Shown in pieces: positions 1-7,299 of a stretch of 13,913 nt of DNA. The stretch lies in NCBI GenBank assembly GCA_002372315.1, contig DFFU01000025.1, positions 1 to 13,913 of the forward strand, written 5' to 3'. The position numbers and the translations under genes are program-made. Below the pieces are notes generated by a model, which was given only the letters and a program-made list of their open reading frames with translations, made no database searches and was not told where the DNA came from. Every line of letters begins with the position of its first letter. Within the stretch, counting starts at the first letter, position 1. The stretch comes from Alphaproteobacteria bacterium UBA3768 (GTDB taxonomy: Bacteria; Pseudomonadota; Alphaproteobacteria; CAAHEQ01; UBA3637).

Positions 1-2
1 CC

Positions 3-213
3 CGGGGAAGCACTAATACAAGAACGACCGGTCGGACTACTATGACAACTTACACAACAGGTGGTGGCCCTGTTACTGGGGGGAGTACTAATACAATGAC
101 GACCAGTCGGTAGCTCTTTCGTATATTATAGGTACGATAATGGGCGAAAAACCGAGTGGTCAGATCCAGATTGGCGCTGTGGTGGTACGCTACCTTCCAC
201 AGCAACACTGTAA
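3..213 (+). pseudogene. 3' end of a Thr/Gly-rich repeat protein gene, apparently frameshifted
   Basis: The gene is cut by the window start. One frame is open from base 3 to a TAG at 111-113 and encodes a Thr/Gly-rich peptide. The motif GSTNTxTT occurs twice, 75 bp (25 codons) apart, and the DNA repeats as well (about 9-35 versus 84-111). From base 100 another frame is open to a TAA at 211-213 and encodes a protein-like tail containing SSFVYYRYDNGRKTEW and SDPDWRCGGTLPSTATL. The two frames overlap only at 100-110, so one indel there would join them into a single C terminus. The stretch is visibly more GC-rich than the rest of the window. The repeats and the Trp/Tyr/Cys tail suggest a secreted or surface protein, but I do not recognise a family. 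It could be a real frameshift, a sequencing error, or two unrelated open frames. Confidence 0.45.
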
Positions 214-240
214 AACCGTAAGATTTTCTTGGAAAATGAG

Positions 241-930
241 ATGTTTCAAAATAAGAGAGTTTTAGCTTTTATTCCTGCAAGGATAGGATCTAAGGGGGTT
301 CCCAAAAAAAACTTGCGTAGTATCGCTGGGCTTCCCTTGTTTATGTGGTCTGTCCTTTATGCCAAATCTTCAAAGTATGTGGATGATATTTTGGTTAGTT
401 CTGATTCACCTAAAATTTTAAAAATAGCGCATGAAAACGGATGTATTCAAAATGCTTTAAGACCAGCAGAATTGGCTACAGATACGGCCAGAAATATTGA
501 TGCAATTTTGTGGGAATTGGAACAATTACCCCAAAAATATGATGTCCTTATTCAATTACAGCCGACCTATCCAATTCGTCCAAGGGGAGAATTGGATTTG
601 ATGATTGAAAAATATTTTGAAAAATCAACCTCTTTAATCACAGCTATTAAAATAAATACACACCCTGAATTTTTGCGTTGGATCAATGAAGCTAGTAATT
701 TACAAAAGGTGATAAATGTCACTTCAGATATCAGGCGTCAACAACTTAATCAATGCTATCAAATTGTGGGATCTGTTTATATCAATAACGTTCAAACACT
801 ATCAGCTCATACGGTTTTAAATGAAAATGAAGTGCCCTATATAATTGAGGATAGATACGCATTAGATATAGACACACTTGACGATTGGTTGGAACTGGAA
901 CAACGTTCTAAAGAACTTTTGGAAGCGTGA
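241..930 (+). CDS. CMP-nonulosonate synthetase (acylneuraminate cytidylyltransferase family)
   Basis: This enzyme joins CTP to a nonulosonic acid (sialic, pseudaminic or legionaminic acid) to give the CMP-sugar donor used by sialyltransferases in the cytoplasm. The 229-residue protein has the family landmarks in order: the nucleotide-binding loop IPARIGSKGVPKKN (11-24), LVSSDS (51-56), LQPTYPIRP (106-114, usually LQPTSPLR), RRQ (165-167) followed by the VGSVYI strand, and the metal-binding DIDTLDDW (209-216). Length is normal for the family. I chose ATG 241 because GGAAA lies about 6 bp upstream; a TTG at 229 would add four residues. Its stop codon ends one base before the stop of the convergent sialyltransferase gene, so the two genes share no spacer. 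Which nonulosonate is activated (NeuA, PseF or LegF type) cannot be decided from sequence alone, and no NeuB-like synthase is in the window. Confidence 0.88.
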   Translation: MFQNKRVLAFIPARIGSKGVPKKNLRSIAGLPLFMWSVLYAKSSKYVDDILVSSDSPKILKIAHENGCIQNALRPAELATDTARNIDAILWELEQLPQKYDVLIQLQPTYPIRPRGELDLMIEKYFEKSTSLITAIKINTHPEFLRWINEASNLQKVINVTSDIRRQQLNQCYQIVGSVYINNVQTLSAHTVLNENEVPYIIEDRYALDIDTLDDWLELEQRSKELLEA

Positions 931-2136
931 TTATTCTTTAATTTCTGGTTTAAAATCTTTTAAATTAACAATTTTTTTGGGATTCAGGTGTCGGATTTGT
1001 GTTAAAAAATTTAAATAATTGTCATTCTTGCTTCGTTGAATAAAATACAGAATATCCTTGTCTTGTAACACATAAAATAATGAAGAAGAAAAACCCGCTG
1101 TATAAGTTGGCTTTAATCCCGCCAAAACAAATATTTCAAAAGGAATTTGGGCTGGAATTTCAATCATATTTTTTTGCATTTTTCGGATTGCATCAATGGA
1201 ACCAGTGGCCTGATAGGAAGGATGAGGTTTATATAACCAAATATATTCATCCGCTCGGATGCCCGAAAAAAGTTCATCTGTTTGCAATTTTTTCAAAAAA
1301 TTTCTTTCTGATGCTTCTTTTTCTCTATTGTCAAAATGGTATCCCATTGTAAAAACAATTGATTTTTTATGGTGCATTAAATGATAAAAATAATCATAAT
1401 CAAAACCAGCCAATTTATAAATCAGTTTCTTTTGCATATCAGTTAGTTCTTTTGCAAATAAATCAAAGTCCACATCACGAACTTTAGCCCCTTTAAAGTA
1501 ATCTTTAACAGTTTTGTTATTAATATGTTTCCATCCAAATAAGTGGTAAGTGACGGGGTATAGTTTATGCAAGGAATAGATCATTTCAGGTTTCCATTTT
1601 TGGGGAACGAAAACTCCTTCTTCAATTTCTTCTCGGGAATAAATTTTATGATCTTCTTGTTTTAAAAACGAATCCTTAAAAAGGATGCCATACCCATCTT
1701 CATATAAATGAATCATCTGAATGCGATTTTTGGGTATCTTATCTAAAAAAGGGCGTATCACAATGTCCATTTTGCTTAAATTAGCGTGCAAAACAAGGTT
1801 TAATTCTGGGTGCTGATTCATTTTTTTCAGGGTAGCCTCTAAAACACGTTTGGTTGCCAATGCCCAAAGCCCTTCCTTCGCGGGTATGTCAATTTCTGTT
1901 GTATTATAATTATCTAAATTAATCACAGAATCCCGATCAGGAAAACGGTGCCATGCAATCATTTTGGGAATTTGTTGTGGTAAACGTGCATATTGGATCA
2001 TTTGGGTAAAAGCAGGATTAGTGGCATAGCTTTCAAAAAAAACATGAAATTCATTTGGGTAAATTTCTGTTTCTGATGATTGAACCGAAACAGAAAAAAA
2101 TAATAAGCATAAGACTAATAATCTTAAAAATTTCAT
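931..2136 (-). CDS. GT80-family sialyltransferase with N-terminal signal sequence
   Basis: The predicted role is transfer of a nonulosonic acid from its CMP donor to a glycan acceptor. The 401-residue protein aligns by eye with GT80 enzymes such as Pasteurella multocida PmST1. It shares the YDDGS-type motif as LYEDGY (144-149, with the likely catalytic Asp at 147), the KGHP-type motif as KPHP (303-306, His 305), and the serine motif as SSS (350-352). The flanking segments IPAQIPFEIFVLAGL and SSLFYVL match closely. Residues 1-20 form a hydrophobic signal sequence without a lipobox, so the enzyme may be exported or membrane anchored. The start ATG at 2136 has AAGGAAGG just upstream and overlaps the stop of the MFS gene as ATGA, implying coupled translation. 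A longer frame from 2238 is open, but it lacks this signal peptide start. Linkage (alpha2,3 or alpha2,6) and acceptor are unknown. Confidence 0.82.
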   Translation of the reverse strand: MKFLRLLVLCLLFFSVSVQSSETEIYPNEFHVFFESYATNPAFTQMIQYARLPQQIPKMIAWHRFPDRDSVINLDNYNTTEIDIPAKEGLWALATKRVLEATLKKMNQHPELNLVLHANLSKMDIVIRPFLDKIPKNRIQMIHLYEDGYGILFKDSFLKQEDHKIYSREEIEEGVFVPQKWKPEMIYSLHKLYPVTYHLFGWKHINNKTVKDYFKGAKVRDVDFDLFAKELTDMQKKLIYKLAGFDYDYFYHLMHHKKSIVFTMGYHFDNREKEASERNFLKKLQTDELFSGIRADEYIWLYKPHPSYQATGSIDAIRKMQKNMIEIPAQIPFEIFVLAGLKPTYTAGFSSSLFYVLQDKDILYFIQRSKNDNYLNFLTQIRHLNPKKIVNLKDFKPEIKE

Positions 2137-3443
2137 GATCCTTCCTTTTTCGCTAATTTCAGATGAAGTGTAAGATGACAAAGTAATAACAGTGCGATTG
2201 CAATTAAAATAATGCAAAGAACAAAAAATAATGTCCATGAAATTTGTTCAACTATCGCTGTTTTTGGGGAAAGAATTTTGGAAAAAACTGTACTAATTGT
2301 CAATGCAATTCCCGCTAAAAGAGCTCCTGAAGCTCCTGCAACAGATTTTAAAACTGAATTGACGGACAAATATATCATCGTCATTTTGTTGGGGATATAT
2401 TGCAAAGAAGCATTATTTAATCCCAAATTGAAACCCGCCGTTGCAAATCCAACCATTATATGAAATATTCCCAAAAGAATAAATGTATGTATTTGATTTA
2501 ATTTTGTATGATTCAAAAAGATGAAGCCCAATGTTATGCATAGTGTTAAAATTAAAGATAAGGATAAAACCTTTTCAATACCCCATTTATCCCCTATTTG
2601 ACCGAATTTTTTAATGATGAGAACATAAGATAGTTGAGATATAAGTGTTAGGTATAAAATGGTTGGTAAGGAAATTTTTAATTGATTCAGCATGAAGACT
2701 GTTACAAAGGGGTAAATAAAGGTATATACAAAATTAATACTAGACAAAGAAAATAAGAGTAAACGAAAAGATTTATCTTTAAAGGTCAAGCATATTTTTT
2801 GAAAAAATGAAAGTTGTTTGCTGATATCGGGTAGAGGGCTGTCTTTTACACGAAAAAAAGTATAGGCACCATATAATCCAATCACAAAAGCAAAAATAAA
2901 TAAGCAAGAGTAAGCATAAATTTCATAAGAATCATTGAGCATTTTTATATGCCTGATGAATTCAGCAACAGCAAGTGTACAAATAATTTTTGTAATTTGC
3001 ATCCAACGGAATCGTTCTGCAAAGAAACGCCCCATAATTTTTATGGGAATCAATGATTTCATCCATGGTTGCCAACATCCGCCTGCAATACAACCCAAAA
3101 AATGACTAGTGGCTAAAAATAGGGCGAGTAAGGTCAATGCTACAGATTCATTGGGACAAAAAACCAACAAAGCAATAAACAAATAAAATGGTCGGGAAAT
3201 CATTGTTGTCCAAATGGATATACGTTTGGCAGAAAAGCCATGTGTTAATAACCATGCAGCGAATAAATGAAATAAATTTCCTAAATATGGGATACTGTTT
3301 AATAAGCCAAAAACAATATTTCCAGCTCCTAACAGTTGTGCATAAGCAATAAGTGTCGCTCCCTCGGTCATTGTATGCATGGCGGAGGTTGCCGCACCAC
3401 CACGGGTAATGTACGATAAAGATGTTTTTAAATTCTTTTCCAT
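2133..3443 (-). CDS. MFS transporter, 12-TM type
   Basis: This 436-residue protein is almost entirely hydrophobic helices, about twelve by inspection. There is a short cytoplasmic start (MEKNLKTSLSYITRGG) and a basic tail (LHLKLAKKEGS). The GQIGDKWGIEKVL segment near residue 285 resembles the MFS motif A loop (GxxxDrxGrR) in the second half. The Gly/Ala-rich AGFNLGLNNASL and AGASGALLAG helices are also typical of the superfamily. It sits between a GT2 glycosyltransferase and the GT80 gene, 23 bp after the former and overlapping the latter by ATGA, so it belongs to the same transcript. Possible jobs are export of a glycan intermediate or uptake or efflux of a related sugar. The sequence does not show which, and no classical polysaccharide flippase signature is visible. 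Confidence 0.75.
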   Translation of the reverse strand: MEKNLKTSLSYITRGGAATSAMHTMTEGATLIAYAQLLGAGNIVFGLLNSIPYLGNLFHLFAAWLLTHGFSAKRISIWTTMISRPFYLFIALLVFCPNESVALTLLALFLATSHFLGCIAGGCWQPWMKSLIPIKIMGRFFAERFRWMQITKIICTLAVAEFIRHIKMLNDSYEIYAYSCLFIFAFVIGLYGAYTFFRVKDSPLPDISKQLSFFQKICLTFKDKSFRLLLFSLSSINFVYTFIYPFVTVFMLNQLKISLPTILYLTLISQLSYVLIIKKFGQIGDKWGIEKVLSLSLILTLCITLGFIFLNHTKLNQIHTFILLGIFHIMVGFATAGFNLGLNNASLQYIPNKMTMIYLSVNSVLKSVAGASGALLAGIALTISTVFSKILSPKTAIVEQISWTLFFVLCIILIAIALLLLCHLTLHLKLAKKEGS

Positions 3444-3466
3444 ATACTCTACACGCCTGTTTTTGT

Positions 3467-4585
3467 TTAAAAATCCACTTTTTCACAAACGTTTTCAAAA
3501 CATTTAAATTTTTCCGTTGCCCACTTTTCCCACTTTACAATAAGAATACTTCCAATGCGTTCTATTACAGCGGCATCATCAGCATACATACGCTTAAACT
3601 TATTTCCACCCAAAGAAATAAAGCTATCTGACCACTCAGGGTGTATGAATCTAAATTTGGGTAAACAACGTTGTAATTCAAATTCGGCTAATTTTTTAGC
3701 ATCAAAAACTTGTGTCTTTTTATTTGCTTGAATCATTAAAGGCAATTGTTGGCACATGGGTAATTCAAGTGTCTTTTCTGTCGCGTCAGGAATAATTTTT
3801 TTAAGAGCCTTTATTCGTGTTTTTTTGACGCTGTTATCAGATATTTGCCACCATTTTTGTCCATGTCCAGAATAATGGTAGGTTGTAACGGGTTTTCCAC
3901 CCATCATCGCTAATTTTCCTCCATTCATGGCAATTTCGACCCACAAATCATAGTCTTCTGCATTAGGGTGTTCGCTGTTGTAGGATAGGTTAAATTTTTT
4001 TAAGAACGATCGGCGAAAAATAGTTGCAGGATGGGCAAATATATTCCCATATAACAATTGAAATTTAAGTGCTTCACTATTCAATTCTTCCCAATAGGTA
4101 TATTGTTCTTCTTTATCCTTGTTGTCTTGAATATCAACCATGCCACATGATAAATCTAATGAATATTTATTCATAAATTGAACTTGTCTGGCAAGCCGAT
4201 CAGAATAACTGGTATCATCGGCATCCATTCGAACAATATACTTTCCTCTTGCAGCATTTAATCCTTTATTTAAGCTAGCTATCAATCCCAAATTTTTTTT
4301 ATTACTTATGCAACGTATGCGAGAATCCTTTTTACAATAGCGTTTAAAAATACCTTGAGTATTATCTGTTGAACCATCATCAATGACGATCAATTCAAAA
4401 TCGGAAAATGTTTGATTCAAAATTGAATCCAAAGCAGCAGGCAGCGTTTTTTCCATATTATAGCTACTTATTACAACAGAAACAATAGGGATATGTTTGG
4501 TAAAAATATGCCATAAAAAAGAACATATAATATATATAATCAGTATTGAAACTGTAGCGAAAGTTAACTTTTTATGAACGATCAT
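3467..4585 (-). CDS. GT2-family glycosyltransferase with N-terminal membrane anchor
   Basis: This is a GT-A fold transferase that would add a sugar from a nucleotide-sugar donor to a surface glycan at the inner face of the membrane. The 372-residue protein begins with a hydrophobic segment (about 8-27), then SVVISSYNMEKTL (36-48), VIDDGS (67-72), the metal-binding DAD (121-123, in VRMDADDT) and the AEDYDLW motif (209-215) carrying the probable catalytic base. The region after about 245 is less conserved and probably determines acceptor choice. The start ATG is preceded by AAGGGG at good spacing. It lies 30 bp downstream of the cytidylyltransferase gene and 23 bp upstream of the MFS gene in one minus-strand operon. 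Donor sugar and acceptor cannot be read from the sequence. Confidence 0.88.
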   Translation of the reverse strand: MIVHKKLTFATVSILIIYIICSFLWHIFTKHIPIVSVVISSYNMEKTLPAALDSILNQTFSDFELIVIDDGSTDNTQGIFKRYCKKDSRIRCISNKKNLGLIASLNKGLNAARGKYIVRMDADDTSYSDRLARQVQFMNKYSLDLSCGMVDIQDNKDKEEQYTYWEELNSEALKFQLLYGNIFAHPATIFRRSFLKKFNLSYNSEHPNAEDYDLWVEIAMNGGKLAMMGGKPVTTYHYSGHGQKWWQISDNSVKKTRIKALKKIIPDATEKTLELPMCQQLPLMIQANKKTQVFDAKKLAEFELQRCLPKFRFIHPEWSDSFISLGGNKFKRMYADDAAVIERIGSILIVKWEKWATEKFKCFENVCEKVDF

Positions 4586-4615
4586 TTTTTCCCCTTTTTT
4601 TCTAGTAGCCTAATG

Positions 4616-5032
4616 TCACAAATTTAAGCTCTGCCGAATGGATGTTGTAGAACGAATGGGTAATAAGTCCTTGGGGATGCGATTGCTGACAACATAGCGT
4701 ACACCTAATGATTCAATAAAAGATCGCTTTTCAATACTATCTCCATCGGAATTTACAAAAAAGATATCAGGTTGAATTTTCTGAATTTCATTTGAAAAAT
4801 CCAGTTTGCCAGAACCTTGAGCAATAAAAGCCTTTTTTACATATTTCAGTGCTGAAACCATATACAAACGTTCTTGCTCATTATAAAGCGTTTTGCGGTG
4901 CTTAAGCTCCTCTACAGTCTTATCCGATCCAATGGAGACATATAAATCACCATATTGAGAGGCTTCCTCAAAAAAACGAATGTGTCCACTGTGTAAGACA
5001 TCAAAACATCCAGATACAAATACTTTTGTCAT
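4616..5032 (-). CDS. TagD/RfaE-like cytidylyltransferase-family nucleotidyltransferase
   Basis: The 138-residue protein is a single nucleotidyltransferase domain of the glycerol-3-phosphate cytidylyltransferase (TagD) / ADP-heptose synthase (RfaE C-terminal) kind. It would activate a phosphorylated small sugar or polyol with CTP or ATP. Landmarks are GCFDVLHSGHIRF (8-20, with the HxGH nucleotide-binding motif at 14-17), a GSD turn, and the C-terminal STTSIR motif (128-133) that closes over the nucleotide. Length fits stand-alone members such as TagD. It is the first gene of the four-gene minus-strand operon and is divergent from tig, with AAGG upstream of the start. The context suggests it supplies an activated building block for the glycan assembled by the downstream transferases. 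The substrate cannot be assigned. Confidence 0.83.
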   Translation of the reverse strand: MTKVFVSGCFDVLHSGHIRFFEEASQYGDLYVSIGSDKTVEELKHRKTLYNEQERLYMVSALKYVKKAFIAQGSGKLDFSNEIQKIQPDIFFVNSDGDSIEKRSFIESLGVRYVVSNRIPKDLLPIRSTTSIRQSLNL

Positions 5033-5049
5033 GTGATTACCTTTTTCTA

Positions 5050-5078
5050 AGTGTATATTATTGTAAAAATAATTTCAA
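5050..5078 (-). promoter_or_regulatory. candidate sigma70 promoter of the glycan operon
   Basis: On the minus strand TTGAAA (5078-5073) and TACACT (5055-5050) are separated by 17 bp. An overlapping TATACA gives a 15-bp alternative. The leader to the cytidylyltransferase start would be very short, so the exact -10 is uncertain. Confidence 0.4.
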
Positions 5079-5119
5079 TATTTTTTTTATTAAAAGTCAT
5101 CAATGCGCGCAAAAAAGAT

Positions 5120-5148
5120 TTGCCTTTTAATTGAAAATGTGCTATAAC
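5120..5148 (+). promoter_or_regulatory. sigma70-type promoter of tig
   Basis: TTGCCT (5120-5125) and TATAAC (5143-5148) are separated by 17 bp. The start site would fall about 28 bp before the tig ATG, leaving room for its AAAGG ribosome site. It is back to back with the glycan operon promoter. Confidence 0.6.
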
Positions 5149-5182
5149 CCCACTCATCAATTTTTTTAACGAAAGGTCAAAT

Positions 5183-6499
5183 ATGTCAAAATTAAAACAA
5201 TCATTGAAAATTACTATCAAGGCAGCCACTTTTACTGATAAGATGAATGCTCGTTTGGAAGACTTACGTAAGAATGCTAAATTACCTGGATTTCGTCCAG
5301 GTCAGGCCCCATTGAATTTAATTCGTCAGAAGTACGAAAATGCAGTTAAAGGTGAAGTGTTGGACGATTTAATTAATGAACAGGTTTCATCTACCTTAAA
5401 GGAAAAAGATTTGCGTCCTGCGATGCGTCCTGCTGTCAAAATGGATAAATTTGAAGATGGTAAAGATATTGTGTTGACTGTTGATTTTGAAGCTTTACCC
5501 GAAATAAAGGTCAAACCTTTTGATAAAATTAAATTGGAAAAAATGGTGGCTACTGCTGGTGATAAGGAAATTCAAGAAACATTGGATAAATTGGCCAATA
5601 CCCGTAAAACCAGCGAACCTTTAAAGGAAGATCGTGCTACTAAAAAAGGTGATGTGATCGTGATTGACTTTACGGGTTCTATTGATGGAAAAGAATTTAA
5701 AGGTGGTTCTAGTAAAGGTGCCTATTTAGAATTGGGTTCTAATACATTTATTCCAGGCTTTGAGGATCAATTGACCGGTCATAAAGTGGGTGATAAGGTG
5801 GATGTCAATGTGACTTTCCCCGAAAATTATCATGCTAAGGACCTAGCGGGTAAAAAAGCGTTGTTTAAAACTGAAATCAAAGAACTACGTGCTTGGAAAT
5901 TACCTGAATTTAATGATGAATTTGCCAAACAATTTGGCTCTGATACAATGGCTAAGTTAAAGGATATGATTAAGGCTGAATTGGATAAAGAGTATGCACG
6001 TGTGGCTCGTATGCATGAAAAACGCGCTCTGTTGGATGCTTTGGATCAAGAATATGATTTTGACATCCCTGAAAGTATGGTAAAAGCTGAATTCGATGGT
6101 ATTTGGGCGCAATATGAACAAGCCAAACAAAAAGGTCAGTTGGAAGAAGATGAAAAGAAAAAATCCGAAGCCGATCTGAAAAAAGAATATCAAAAAATTG
6201 CCGAACGTCGTGTGCGTTTGGGATTGTTGTTGGCTAAAATTGCCGAAGAAAATCAAGTCAAAGTGGAGAAAGAGGATTTGACCAATGCGATTATGGCGGA
6301 AGCACGTCGCTACCCCGGCCAAGAAAAACAAGTTTTTGAGTATTATACCAAAAATCCTCAAGCAGTGGAAGCTATTCGTGCACCTGTCTTTGAAGAAAAG
6401 ATTGTAGACTTTTTATTGGGAAAAGTAGCAACAACAGAAAAGCCGATTTCTGTGGCGGATCTGTATGCTTATGACCCTGATAAAAAAACTAAAAAATAA
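5183..6499 (+). CDS. tig: trigger factor (ribosome-associated chaperone / prolyl isomerase)
   Basis: Trigger factor binds ribosomal protein L23 at the exit tunnel and shields nascent chains. The 438-residue protein has the three expected parts. An N-terminal ribosome-binding domain carries the signature GFRPGQAP (36-43). An FKBP-type PPIase domain spans about 156-235 (GDVIVIDFTGSIDGKEFKGG, then IPGFEDQLTGHKVGD). A helical C-terminal substrate-binding domain is rich in charged residues and ends in a Lys-rich tail. The extreme N terminus is several residues shorter before GFRPG than in E. coli. AAAGG lies about 7 bp before the ATG. It has its own promoter and is followed by a strong hairpin terminator, so expression of the genes behind it may depend on read-through or on another start site. 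Confidence 0.97.
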   Translation: MSKLKQSLKITIKAATFTDKMNARLEDLRKNAKLPGFRPGQAPLNLIRQKYENAVKGEVLDDLINEQVSSTLKEKDLRPAMRPAVKMDKFEDGKDIVLTVDFEALPEIKVKPFDKIKLEKMVATAGDKEIQETLDKLANTRKTSEPLKEDRATKKGDVIVIDFTGSIDGKEFKGGSSKGAYLELGSNTFIPGFEDQLTGHKVGDKVDVNVTFPENYHAKDLAGKKALFKTEIKELRAWKLPEFNDEFAKQFGSDTMAKLKDMIKAELDKEYARVARMHEKRALLDALDQEYDFDIPESMVKAEFDGIWAQYEQAKQKGQLEEDEKKKSEADLKKEYQKIAERRVRLGLLLAKIAEENQVKVEKEDLTNAIMAEARRYPGQEKQVFEYYTKNPQAVEAIRAPVFEEKIVDFLLGKVATTEKPISVADLYAYDPDKKTKK

Positions 6500-6515
6500 G
6501 AGACCCTGTAGATGA

Positions 6516-6556
6516 TATAAAAGGGGGCTTTATCCTAAAAAAAGCCCCCTTTTATA
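6516..6556 (+). terminator. intrinsic terminator after tig
   Basis: A perfect 16-bp inverted repeat (6516-6531 with 6541-6556) encloses a 9-nt loop. Its core is GGGGGC/GCCCCC flanked by A and T runs. The right arm ends with TTTTATA, so it can act as a terminator. It lies only 14 bp before the next start codon, which makes attenuation of the downstream clpP operon possible. Confidence 0.85.
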
Positions 6557-6570
6557 TGAAAGGAATAATA

Positions 6571-7299
6571 ATGGTAATAAATGACACAAAAAGGATAAAG
6601 GCTTTTAAAGAGTTGGTAAAATTGGCTCGGGAACAGTCTGTTGAACTACATGCATATGCCGGTGACTTTTGGGGTGGACGCTGTGGATGTACTCTTCCAG
6701 TGGAGTGGGAAAGTACATGGACATCTGGTCATTTAAAAAATGAACAGGATTATCAAAAAGCCTTAGAAACTACGTGGGAATGCATTTTGGATGCAGACCC
6801 AGCCGATTCAGTTACACAAATACAGAACGAACAAAAACTTGTTCGCTTACTTTTAGATGCAGGAGCCAATCCAAATTATTACAGTCGCGCTTATGGACAT
6901 GAGATTTTTGACATTTTTTCAAGAAATAAAATCTATATAGCTTTGGAAATTGCTAAGAGAGATGATTTTAAAAAATCCAAAAATTTAACTGAAACTTTTG
7001 AAATGTTAGTAGATCTACAGAACTCTTTTAAGCGAGGGGAAGCGCTGAATAAGGAAGAAACTAAGCTAAATAAGCAAATATGTTCAGATTATGAAGAATT
7101 GATTTTTCTTTTATTCCAAAAAGGAATGTATCCAGTGGATCCAAAAGTCTTTGAAAAATTAGTCCCAATCGTTTTGAAAAAAGACCCCGAATTTTTTAGT
7201 AAAAGAAAACAACAGGTGATGACTCAGTTGGCTCGGGCCAAAGCGCCTGTTCAAATTTTAAATGCCTTGAAGGGAAAAAGAAAGGAGAAAATAAAATGA
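6571..7299 (+). CDS. uncharacterised protein with one ankyrin-like motif, coupled to clpP
   Basis: I do not recognise a full-length family for this 242-residue protein. Residues 90-102 (LVRLLLDAGANPN) are a textbook end-of-ankyrin-repeat sequence. The surrounding segments could be degenerate repeats, as in many short ankyrin proteins. The N-terminal third has an unusual aromatic/Cys-containing segment, GDFWGGRCGC (31-40) followed by VEWESTWTSGH. The C terminus is strongly basic (LKGKRKEKIK). No signal peptide or membrane segment is visible, so it is probably cytoplasmic. I chose ATG 6571, with AAAGGA 6 bp upstream; an ATG at 6556 lies inside the tig terminator. Its stop overlaps the clpP start as ATGA, so the two are translated in a coupled way. 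Ankyrin folds bind proteins, so a role with ClpP or ClpX is an attractive guess, but only a guess. Confidence 0.72.
   Translation: MVINDTKRIKAFKELVKLAREQSVELHAYAGDFWGGRCGCTLPVEWESTWTSGHLKNEQDYQKALETTWECILDADPADSVTQIQNEQKLVRLLLDAGANPNYYSRAYGHEIFDIFSRNKIYIALEIAKRDDFKKSKNLTETFEMLVDLQNSFKRGEALNKEETKLNKQICSDYEELIFLLFQKGMYPVDPKVFEKLVPIVLKKDPEFFSKRKQQVMTQLARAKAPVQILNALKGKRKEKIK

Noticed and set aside
223..237. Small inverted repeat ATTTTC-TTG-GAAAAT before the CMP-nonulosonate synthetase start
   Set aside because: It has only a 6-bp stem of mostly A-T pairs; too weak to call a regulatory hairpin.
2137..2238. Longer N terminus for the GT80 protein
   Set aside because: It overlaps the MFS gene by about 100 bp and would bury the signal peptide; the ATGA-coupled ATG at 2136 has a strong ribosome site.
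3148..3498. Minus-strand 116-codon open frame overlapping the MFS gene
   Set aside because: It is in another frame of the MFS gene, Trp/Cys rich, with no ribosome site of note; a shadow.
5957..6361. Minus-strand 134-codon open frame inside tig
   Set aside because: It is a low-complexity Phe-rich shadow of the Lys-rich trigger factor coding strand.
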